Source of the DNA: Amycolatopsis sp. NBC_00345 | Lineage (GTDB): Bacteria; Actinomycetota; Actinomycetes; Mycobacteriales; Pseudonocardiaceae | Assembly (NCBI RefSeq): GCF_036116635.1 | Contig: NZ_CP107995.1 | Location: 7,254,001-7,318,000 of the forward strand | Length of the DNA: 64,000 bases | Direction: 5' to 3' | Shown here: positions 57,069 to 64,000 of the stretch, in pieces | How positions within the stretch are numbered: position 1 is the stretch's first letter | Layout: each line of letters starts with the position of its first letter | Translations under genes and position numbers: made by a program | The notes under the pieces: generated by a model | Seen by the model: only the letters and a program-made list of their open reading frames with translations | Told to the model about the DNA's origin: nothing | Databases searched by the model: none

Positions 57069-60000
57069 TCACCGGCGACGGCGGCGCCAGGCGGCGACCG
57101 GAGACCAGAGCGCGGGCAGCAGGAGCAGCAGGACGACGGCGAGCCACCACACCGGCGCCTCGCCGCGGCGCCAGCCCGCGACGACGTCGCCGAGCCAGCC
57201 GAACAACGGGTGCGCGATCGGCGGCAGGAACGCGGCGAACAGCAACGCGGCCACCACCAGCACGCCCAGCAGCGTCAGCACCATCCGCCACGTGCGGCGC
57301 AGCGACAGCAGGCTCACCACCAGGAAGACGAGCGAACCCGCGGCCAGCGGCAGGCCCACCCACTGCAGCACCGCGCCGCCCTCGCCGCCGAGCACCAGTC
57401 CGGCCAGTACGGTGACCGCGGCCGCCAGCAGGTTCCACGGACGGCCCAGCCGGGTCGCGCCCAGCGTGACCCACCACGCGCTGCGGCCGGTGAGCTGGGC
57501 GAACTTCGCCGCCGGCTGCAACGACGCCGGCACTCGCGTGGCCCCGGCCGCGGCGTTGAGACCCGCCGCGCCCGCCTTGACCAGCGTCCTCGTCAACAGC
57601 GTCGAACCGCGCTCCTGTTCGAACCGCTCGGCGGAAACCTGGCAGGACTGGAAAACCCGCTGTGTCACGACGTCGTCCGCCGGTCCGGTCTTGTCCGCGA
57701 ACGCGGTGGCGACGACCTTGCGGAAGTTCGCGGACTGCTTGTCGTTGCCCTCAACGGCGTCCGCCTCGGCCTGCTTGCCGACGACGGGCAGCTCCTCGCG
57801 CGCGACCTCCAGCTGCCGCGCCCGCGCCAGCACCATCGACGTCACCGGCAGGCTGGTGGGCAGCCGGTCGGTGAACACGACGTCGCCCAGCTGCGCGTCG
57901 AGGCCCAGGAACGCCAGCTCCTCACCGAGCTGCGTGAGGAGCGACGACAGCTGGTCGGCGGGCACGTTGTCCGCGGCGTCCGGCAGCCGCCAGCCGATCG
58001 CCTTGAACGTGTCACGCGCCTGGCCACGAAAGGCCTCCGCGCCGACGACGTCACGCAACGCCTTCAGCCGCTTCGGATCCAGCAGGCACTGCACCAGCCA
58101 GCCCGCGCCGTCCACCCGGCCCCACATCCAGTCGCTGGCCCGCCACGACGACTTGTAGAACGCGCCGAAGTAGTCGGCCTGCATCCCGGTGAGCTTGTCC
58201 CAGCTGCGCGGCCGGCCCAGGTCGAGCAACGTGCGCGTGTCCGCGCTGACCTGCACCAGGTCCACCCGCTGGTCCACCGACGGCGGCTGGGCGAGCAGCC
58301 CGCGGGTCGCCATGTGCAGCAGGAGCAGGCGGGATCGCAGCACCCCGTCGTCGGCTACGGGTTCTGTGGCCGCCGGGTCTTCTGTGTTCCCGGCGCCTTC
58401 TGTGTTCTTGGCGGGTCCCCCGGCCAGACCGAACCAGCCGAGCAACGTGGTCACGATCTCGGCCGCGTCCTTCTCCGGGTCGGTCGCCAATGACCGCAGC
58501 ACCGGCGCGGCCGCGCGCAGGGCGGCGGTGACCACCGGCCACGCCTGCAGCAGCGCCTCCGTCGCGCCCAGCTTCGCCCATTCCTGGGCCAGTCCGCCGA
58601 TCCAGGCGGCCAGCGACGTGCCCCGCGCGGGCGGCTCGTGCCGGGCCACCCACGCCGAGAGCCGCACGCCCCGGGCGGCGGTGTGGCGCGCCGAGTGCAG
58701 CTGCGCGCGGGCCTCGTTGAGCTGTGCCGCCCGCGCCGCGTCCGGCCCCAGCCGGAAACCGGCGTTGACCAGCTGCAACCCGGTGGCGACGGCGTCGTCG
58801 AGCGCCGTCGACCGGTAGGCCGCGAGCTGCTCGACGGTGCAGGACGCGGTCGGCGGGTGCACCGCCATGCCGGCCTTCAACCCGGCCGCGGCGACGTCCC
58901 GCAGCTTCTCGGACATGCCGGACGCCCACTCCGCGTCGTGGGCGTCCACACTGTCCATATCGGACAGTTCATACCGTCGCACGGCCGAGCGCACCAGCTC
59001 CGCCGCGTCGTCGGCGACGCGGCGGTCGAGGTAGGCGGCCATCACCCGGTGGTCGACCAGTCTTCCGCCCCGAAGCCCCAGCGCGGCAAGGGAAACCCGG
59101 GTGTCGCGGGCCCGGGAGACGGCGTCGTTGTGCCGCGTCAGCTCGTCCAGCTCGGAGCTGATCGTCTGGTTCATCACCGTCGACACGATCTTGGCCAGCG
59201 CCGCGCCGAGCAGCGGCGGTTCGGCCGGGCCGGCCGGGATCGCGGTCGTCTCGACCTCCGTCGTCGGCACGACGTAGAGCAGCAGCCGCCGGACGTCGGC
59301 CGCGGAGGAGCGCTCGAAGATCTCCTGCAACGCCGGCCGCAGCGGCTTGTTGACCAGTACCCCGCCGTCGGTGAGCCAGTGCGAGCGCGTCAGCTCGGTG
59401 TACTCGGTCATGTCCGGGTGCAGCCGGTCGGTGCCGGTCTGGCCGATCGGCAGCCGCGACAGCTCGAACGCGCCGGGGAACGATGCCGTGGACCGCGCCG
59501 CCAGCGCCAGCGGGGCGTGCACCTGGTTGTTCCACAGTGGACCGTCGAAGCGGAAGAGCATGCGGTGCTCGCTGTCGCGGACCAGGTTGCCGAGCGCGTC
59601 GTCGTATCGCGTGGTCTCGCCGTCGATCATGGTCCCGGTGAGCAGCACGGTGACGTCCGGCGGCTCCGCGGGCACGACGCCGGTGTCGGTGATGCAGTGC
59701 AGCGCGCGCTCCAGATCGCCGAGCAGCACCCGGTCGCCGTCGAGCAGCGAGCGCGGCTGCCGCTCGGCGGGGTCGCGGATGAGGTTGTCCAGCGAGCCGG
59801 TGCTGATCCAGGTGTCCCGCAGCCCGGCGGGGGTCGTCCGGTAGGCCTCCGCCAGGCCGAGGCACGCGGCGTTGATGCCGCCCGCGCTCGTGCCGGTGAG
59901 CACGTCGAGGCAGACGGTCGCGTGCAGCAGGTCGAGCAGTTTCCGGTAGCCGCCTTCGGCTTCAGGCGTGCGAGACGCGTGCAGCAGCGCCGAAACCTCG

Positions 60001-60098
60001 GTCGCCACCCCGCCCATCCAGACGGCCAGGCTCGCGCCCCCGACCATCGTCATCGCCAGCCGGATCTCCTGCGGCCATGGGACCGCCCCCTCCGTCAT
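57069..60098 (-). CDS. Patatin-like phospholipase with DUF3376 and C-terminal membrane helices
   Basis: 1009 residues. The patatin domain has an oxyanion-type loop MVGGASLAVWMGGV, the nucleophile in LTGTSAGGINAA, and the catalytic Asp in LTDGGVLVNKPL. A long helical region follows, and the last ~130 residues have two to three membrane helices (LLAAAVTVLAGLVLGG, GLPLAAGSLVFLVVSLLSL, LLGVLVVAALLFAAFLP). It is probably a membrane-anchored lipid acyl hydrolase. The 308 bases upstream of ectA that separate the two operons hold only the putative ect promoter. Confidence 0.88.
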   Translation of the reverse strand: MTEGAVPWPQEIRLAMTMVGGASLAVWMGGVATEVSALLHASRTPEAEGGYRKLLDLLHATVCLDVLTGTSAGGINAACLGLAEAYRTTPAGLRDTWISTGSLDNLIRDPAERQPRSLLDGDRVLLGDLERALHCITDTGVVPAEPPDVTVLLTGTMIDGETTRYDDALGNLVRDSEHRMLFRFDGPLWNNQVHAPLALAARSTASFPGAFELSRLPIGQTGTDRLHPDMTEYTELTRSHWLTDGGVLVNKPLRPALQEIFERSSAADVRRLLLYVVPTTEVETTAIPAGPAEPPLLGAALAKIVSTVMNQTISSELDELTRHNDAVSRARDTRVSLAALGLRGGRLVDHRVMAAYLDRRVADDAAELVRSAVRRYELSDMDSVDAHDAEWASGMSEKLRDVAAAGLKAGMAVHPPTASCTVEQLAAYRSTALDDAVATGLQLVNAGFRLGPDAARAAQLNEARAQLHSARHTAARGVRLSAWVARHEPPARGTSLAAWIGGLAQEWAKLGATEALLQAWPVVTAALRAAAPVLRSLATDPEKDAAEIVTTLLGWFGLAGGPAKNTEGAGNTEDPAATEPVADDGVLRSRLLLLHMATRGLLAQPPSVDQRVDLVQVSADTRTLLDLGRPRSWDKLTGMQADYFGAFYKSSWRASDWMWGRVDGAGWLVQCLLDPKRLKALRDVVGAEAFRGQARDTFKAIGWRLPDAADNVPADQLSSLLTQLGEELAFLGLDAQLGDVVFTDRLPTSLPVTSMVLARARQLEVAREELPVVGKQAEADAVEGNDKQSANFRKVVATAFADKTGPADDVVTQRVFQSCQVSAERFEQERGSTLLTRTLVKAGAAGLNAAAGATRVPASLQPAAKFAQLTGRSAWWVTLGATRLGRPWNLLAAAVTVLAGLVLGGEGGAVLQWVGLPLAAGSLVFLVVSLLSLRRTWRMVLTLLGVLVVAALLFAAFLPPIAHPLFGWLGDVVAGWRRGEAPVWWLAVVLLLLLPALWSPVAAWRRRRR

Positions 60099-60138
60099 GC
60101 CGGGGATTGTCCCGGCCGGGCCGGGGCCGCCACAAGGC

Positions 60139-61383
60139 TCAGGTAGCGAGATGTTCCAGGATCAGCACCTGGGCTTCACCCACGGCGAAGCCCAGCACCG
60201 CGCCGGTCGCGATCAGGATCCACTCGTCCTGCTGGAAAGCCGGGCGCAGCAGCTGCTCGAACTCCTCCGGCGAGAGCTCCTTCATCTTGGTCACCAGCAC
60301 GTTGCGGATGTCCATCGCGTCGGTGGCGTACTCCTCGATGTAGCGCATCGTCTCCGGCAACCGGGTCATGATCTGCTCGGCGATGGAGAGCTTCATGTCC
60401 TGATAGCGGCGGCTGCCGATGGCGAACACCAGCAGCGGCTTGGCCACGTTCGCCGCGCGGCCGAGTTCGGCGTCGAGCTGCCGCTGGATCAGCGCGAGCA
60501 CGCGGTCGGACAGCGGGCCGCGCAGAACGGCCTCGATGACGTTGTGCGGCGTGATGATCTCCTTCGCGATCAGCTCGCCGTACGCCTCGGCCACCTCCGC
60601 GCGCCGCTTGAGGAACAGCCCCTGCCACTGCACGCCGAAGTACCGCTTCGGCTCCAGCGGGTAGAAGATCATCCGCAACGCCAGCCAGTCGGTGAACCAG
60701 CCGGTGAACAGGCCGAACACCGGCATGATCGGCGGGAACTTGAACAGCACCCAGGCGATCATCTGGATCACGCCGATCAGCCCGCCGAAGAACAAGCCGG
60801 ACCGCGCGATGAACTTGAACTCCTCCGCGCCCGCCTCCTGGAAGATGCGGTTGAGCAGCCGCTTGTCCTTCACCAGGCTCGTGACGACCATGCCCTTGAG
60901 GTCGAACACACTGTCCACATCGGACTTGATCAGCTCGAGTACGGCCTTGACCATGTGCGGCGACTCCGCCTGCACCCGCTGGATCACCAGCCGTTGCACG
61001 CCCACCGGCAGTGACTCCCACAGCCCCGGCTGGTAGTGCCCGGCGACCTCGCGCACGATGTCCTCGACGGCCGCGAGCAGCGGTTTCTCGATCTCGCGGG
61101 CGATCCGGTCCGCGTCCAGCCGCGCGACGATCTCGGACGGCTGGATCAGCTGCTCGGTCATCGTGTCGCAGGCGATGCTCGCCATCCGCGCGGCGCGCTT
61201 GGGCACGATGCCCTGCCAGCCGAGGAACGGCTTGATGCCGATGAACTCCACCGGACCGAACATCATCCGGATGGCGACGAGCTTCGTGCCGTAACCGATC
61301 AGCGCGGCGACCACCGGGATCGAGACGTACAGCGGCCAGTGCCGGGCGAAGTCGTCGAGGATGCCGGAGACGAAGGAGCCCAT
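60139..61383 (-). CDS. DUF445 membrane protein
   Basis: 414 residues. An N-terminal helix is followed by GYGTKLVAIRMMFGPVEFIGI and GWQGIVPKRAARMA, and near the C-terminus LRMIFYPLEPKRYFG with WQGLFLKRRAEVAEAYG, the repeated DUF445 motifs. Function unknown. It directly abuts the upstream DUF4393 gene. Confidence 0.85.
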   Translation of the reverse strand: MGSFVSGILDDFARHWPLYVSIPVVAALIGYGTKLVAIRMMFGPVEFIGIKPFLGWQGIVPKRAARMASIACDTMTEQLIQPSEIVARLDADRIAREIEKPLLAAVEDIVREVAGHYQPGLWESLPVGVQRLVIQRVQAESPHMVKAVLELIKSDVDSVFDLKGMVVTSLVKDKRLLNRIFQEAGAEEFKFIARSGLFFGGLIGVIQMIAWVLFKFPPIMPVFGLFTGWFTDWLALRMIFYPLEPKRYFGVQWQGLFLKRRAEVAEAYGELIAKEIITPHNVIEAVLRGPLSDRVLALIQRQLDAELGRAANVAKPLLVFAIGSRRYQDMKLSIAEQIMTRLPETMRYIEEYATDAMDIRNVLVTKMKELSPEEFEQLLRPAFQQDEWILIATGAVLGFAVGEAQVLILEHLAT

Positions 61384-62157
61384 CTAGGCGAGGCTCGGGT
61401 CGCAGGCCTGCCAGAACTGCGCGCCGAGCCGTGAGATGTGCACGGTCCGGCGGATCACCTTGATCCGCTTGACCTGTTTCTCCACCGCGCGCACGGTCTC
61501 GTCGGTCAGCAGGATCTCGTACTGCGTCTCGAGCGAGGGCACCTCTTCGTCCAGCTCGACCAGGCCCAGCCCGATCAGCCGGGTGAGGTAACCGGGCACC
61601 TGGTCGGGCAGCGACACTCCGGCCGACTTGCCGACGGTCGAGGCGTTGCGCAGCACGATCCGCCCGGTGGCGCCCATGCCCGTGCGCTCGGCGACGTCGA
61701 TGGCGGGGAACGGCGAGCCGTCCGACAGCGCGGAGAGGATGCGCGCCTCGTCAGGCGTCAGCTGGCGCAGGATGATCGCGTACAGGTACTCGCGGGCCCG
61801 GTCACGTCCGAAGCCGATGGAATGGTTCAGCAGCTCGGCCATGGCGGCGCGCAGCGGCTCGACGTGGTCGCGCGCGGGCACGAGCGTCACGCTCGCCTCG
61901 ACCACCCGCGGGTTGCCGTCGTTGCGGTTCATCGCGGACGCCGCGGCGAGCGCCGCGTGGTACGGGTCGTCGACCTCGTCGAGCCGGCGCCGCAGCTCGC
62001 CGAGCAGGGTGCGCTCCACCTGACGGATCCCGCGCTCGGCGGTGTCGATCCCCGGCAGCTTCCGGCTGAACTGGAAGCCGGTGCGCGCGGCCCAGCCGGC
62101 CAGCTGCCCGGCCCGGCGCGCCAGGTCCGCGACGTCGTTCGGTCGCTGGTTGTCCAC
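61384..62157 (-). CDS. DUF4393 (Abi-alpha) family protein
   Basis: 257 residues. ERTLLGELRRRLDEVDDP and LLNHSIGFGRDRAREYLYAIILRQLTPDEARIL match the Abi-alpha/DUF4393 family. Despite the name, most members have no shown abortive-infection role. GTG 62157 has GGGGAGG upstream. Forms an operon with DUF445. Confidence 0.8.
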   Translation of the reverse strand: MDNQRPNDVADLARRAGQLAGWAARTGFQFSRKLPGIDTAERGIRQVERTLLGELRRRLDEVDDPYHAALAAASAMNRNDGNPRVVEASVTLVPARDHVEPLRAAMAELLNHSIGFGRDRAREYLYAIILRQLTPDEARILSALSDGSPFPAIDVAERTGMGATGRIVLRNASTVGKSAGVSLPDQVPGYLTRLIGLGLVELDEEVPSLETQYEILLTDETVRAVEKQVKRIKVIRRTVHISRLGAQFWQACDPSLA

Positions 62158-62244
62158 GGGCGGCCTCCCCTCTGTGCTCGCGCTGATGCTACCTGCGAGT
62201 AGGCCGAACAGCCCTGTGACGGGCGGCTCCCCGGTGCTGTTTGG

Positions 62245-63093
62245 ATGGCGCCCATGACCGCGACGCACTGGGGCCCGCCGATCGACGTCCTGCCGCTGCT
62301 CGCGCGGGAGGAGCAGGCCCTGGTCGGCGTGCTGACGGGGCTCGACGCCGAGCAGTGGGCCGCGCCCACGGCGTGCGCCGGCTGGACCGTGCACGACGTC
62401 GTCGCCCACATCCTGGGCGACAAGCTCGGCCGCCTCTCCCGCGACCGCGACGGCTACCACGTCGACGAGCCGCGCCCGGGCGAAGCCCTGCCGGCGTTCA
62501 TCAACCGCATCAACGGGGAGTGGGTGCTCGCGCTGCGCCGGCTGTCACCGGAGGTGCTGTTCGCGATGCTGGTGGACAGCACCTCACAGCTGACCGACCT
62601 GTGGAAGCGCCTCGACCTGGACGAGCTGGGCGGGCCGGTGAGCTGGGCCGGCCCCGAGCCGGCGCCGATCTGGCTGGACGTGGCCCGGGAGTACACGGAG
62701 TACTGGGTGCACCAACAGCAGATCCGCGAGGCCGTGGGCGCGGAGCCGTTGGACGAGCCGGAGTTCCGGGCGCCGGTGGTGGACACGTTCCTGCGCGCGC
62801 TGCCGTTCACCCTGCGCTCGGTGACCGCCCGCGCCGGCCGCCAGGTGGGCTACACCGTGACCGGCCCGTCGGGCGGCCGCTGGACCGCGCGGTCCAGCGG
62901 CACGGGCTGGACACTGGACCGCGGCGCGCCCACTTCACGCTCGCCGCTCGCCGCGGTGACCACGGACCCGGACACCTTCTGGCGGCTCTGCACCCGCGCC
63001 GTGAAGCCCGCGGACGTCACGTCGAACATCGAGGTCAGCGGCGACGAAAGCGTTTGCGCGACGGTGCTGGGCATGGTGTCGATCATCGTCTGA
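62245..63093 (+). CDS. Maleylpyruvate isomerase-family mycothiol-dependent enzyme
   Basis: 282 residues. A DinB-like helical bundle with ACAGWTVHDVVAHILGDKLG, the MDMPI N-terminal signature whose His is a metal ligand, and a C-terminal sterol-carrier-like domain. Mycothiol use is a family inference. ATG 62254 is an equally good start. Confidence 0.82.
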   Translation: MAPMTATHWGPPIDVLPLLAREEQALVGVLTGLDAEQWAAPTACAGWTVHDVVAHILGDKLGRLSRDRDGYHVDEPRPGEALPAFINRINGEWVLALRRLSPEVLFAMLVDSTSQLTDLWKRLDLDELGGPVSWAGPEPAPIWLDVAREYTEYWVHQQQIREAVGAEPLDEPEFRAPVVDTFLRALPFTLRSVTARAGRQVGYTVTGPSGGRWTARSSGTGWTLDRGAPTSRSPLAAVTTDPDTFWRLCTRAVKPADVTSNIEVSGDESVCATVLGMVSIIV

Positions 63094-63109
63094 CCGGCAC
63101 CCGCCGGTT

Positions 63110-63556
63110 TCAGCGACGACGCGGGTGACGAGCCTGCTTCCGCAGCTGCAGGATCCGCGCGCCGCCGATCAGGGCGACCAGCGCGGCGCCCGCGATGGCG
63201 GCGAACAGCATCGCCACGGCGAGCGGCATGCTGCCCGCGGCGCCGAGGAAGTGCACGGTCGCCGTGTCGAGGTTCTGCAGGATGAAGACGAGCAGGAACG
63301 CCAGCACGACGATCGCGACGATCACCGCGATCCAGGTGCCGCTGACCCGGGTCCGTTTGATCTTCGCGGGTTTGGCGGAAGACGGCCGCGACGGCGTCGG
63401 CACCGGGCGCACTTCCTCCGGGCCGGGGCGGACGTCGCCGGCCCGGTTTTCGGCGGGTTCGAGCGCGCCCGGAACCTCGACCGGCGGCGCTTCGGGGACC
63501 TCGGGACTGACGGCGCCACTGGCACCGGTGGGATTGTCGCCTCGCGCGTGGGACAT
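63110..63556 (-). CDS. LapA-domain membrane protein
   Basis: 148 residues. A disordered Pro/Glu-rich N-terminus is followed by two hydrophobic helices (WIAVIVAIVVLAFLLVFILQN and LAVAMLFAAIAGAALVALIGG) joined by LDTATVHFLG, which is the LapA/DUF1049 hallmark. Function unknown. Confidence 0.82.
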   Translation of the reverse strand: MSHARGDNPTGASGAVSPEVPEAPPVEVPGALEPAENRAGDVRPGPEEVRPVPTPSRPSSAKPAKIKRTRVSGTWIAVIVAIVVLAFLLVFILQNLDTATVHFLGAAGSMPLAVAMLFAAIAGAALVALIGGARILQLRKQARHPRRR

Positions 63557-63602
63557 GCGTCGATTGTCCGCCTCCACGAGCACGAACGCTGTCGCTAGAC
63601 CC

Positions 63603-64000
63603 CTAATGGGTGAGTTCGGTGTCCCGCAGAACGCGCAGCGTGTTGCGGCCCGCGAGCTTCGCGCACTCCTCGTCGCTCCAGCCGCGCTCCATCAGCGCGG
63701 CGAACAGCACCGGGTACTTGGAAACGTCCTCGAGCCCGTCGGGCAGCGTGCCGACACCGTCGTAGTCCCCGCCGAGGCCGATGTGGTCGATGCCCGCGAC
63801 CTCGCGCGCGTGCTCGACGTGCGCGACGACGTCCGCCACGGTCGCCGCGGGCTTCGGCGGCGCGTCCCAGGTCTCGGCGAACCGGCCGCGCTGACCGAGG
63901 TCGAGGAAGTTCTGGCCGGCCGCGGCCATCGCGGCCTTGAGCTGGTCGTCCCAGGCCGTCACCGCGGCGGAGATGAAGCCGGGCACGAAGGTGACCATCG
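63603..64000 (-). CDS. Membrane (renal-type) dipeptidase, C-terminal part
   Basis: About 132 residues are visible; the gene continues beyond the right edge. HVEHAREVAGIDHIGLGGDYDG contains metal-site His and Asp residues of the peptidase M19 family. CAKLAGRNTLRVLRD is the standard C-terminal motif. It cleaves dipeptides. Confidence 0.88.
   Translation of the reverse strand, partial: MVTFVPGFISAAVTAWDDQLKAAMAAAGQNFLDLGQRGRFAETWDAPPKPAATVADVVAHVEHAREVAGIDHIGLGGDYDGVGTLPDGLEDVSKYPVLFAALMERGWSDEECAKLAGRNTLRVLRDTELTH

Noticed and set aside
56694..58493. Long plus-strand frame across ectA upstream region and patatin gene
   Set aside because: Gln/Arg/His-rich shadow of the patatin gene; no domain and no start signal.
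61384..62157. DUF4393/Abi-alpha gene as an abortive infection system
   Set aside because: It sits in a housekeeping-type operon with DUF445, and the family name alone is not evidence of defence.

Overview
The window is high-GC actinobacterial chromosome, most likely Pseudonocardiaceae and probably Amycolatopsis. The grounds are strong G/C third-position bias, frequent GTG starts, a DasR-type GlcNAc regulator, an AfsR/SARP regulator, an ectABCD operon, a mycothiol-dependent-type enzyme, and long perfect hairpins between genes. About 38.7 kb of it (roughly 8900-47607) is an integrated siphovirus-type prophage, flanked by host genes.

Left host region (1-8890). dasR (-) faces a SIS-domain sugar-phosphate enzyme and an N-acetylglucosamine kinase (+), with a dre-like palindrome between them: an aminosugar-use locus. 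Then come a DUF3159 membrane protein, an SGNH hydrolase, an ArfA-like BON/OmpA pair, a two-gene unit of a DUF6932-type nucleotidyltransferase-like protein and an unrecognised partner, and an MmpS-like membrane protein.

Prophage (8900-47607). A large serine integrase lies at the left end. Late genes run on the minus strand from 32.1 kb leftward: HNH, Mom-like DNA modification enzyme, small and large terminase, portal, MuF-like protein, scaffold, P22-like coat, connectors, tail tube, frameshifted tail chaperones, tape measure, distal tail, hub, fibre, GH25/LysM endolysin and holin. Three plus-strand genes sit against the late operon at gene junctions, two of them clearly AT-richer; one encodes an AlbA_2/Schlafen-like protein. 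Early genes (32.3-38.7 kb, minus) include single-gene units with duplicated promoter/leader modules and their own terminators, plus a replication initiator and a probable helicase loader. A switch region near 38.9 kb separates them from a plus-strand XRE repressor, ImmA-like protease, MAB_1171c-type membrane protein and PAP2-like membrane protein. The right end (41.9-47.5 kb) holds non-structural cargo: an NAD-dependent epimerase, an XRE-TPR regulator, a Prim-Pol-like protein, a small Cys-containing protein, a radical SAM enzyme and a CYTH triphosphate-tunnel protein. The element is bounded by a 12-bp direct repeat. Removing it restores a 24-bp-stem intrinsic terminator with a T tract, so integration split a terminator between the MmpS-like gene and the ZTP riboswitch of folD.

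Right host region (47608-64000). ZTP riboswitch and folD; a divergent SDR/TetR pair sharing two operator palindromes; a large AfsR-like SARP regulator; ectABCD (minus strand) with a possible SigB-type promoter; a patatin-like protein; DUF445 and DUF4393 proteins; a maleylpyruvate isomerase-type enzyme; a LapA-like protein; and the C-terminal part of a membrane dipeptidase cut by the window edge.

The most unusual material is the antisense low-GC cargo with palindromes over predicted transcription starts, the Mom-like enzyme, the modular early genes, the membrane-linked repressor/protease operon, and the radical SAM-CYTH cassette.
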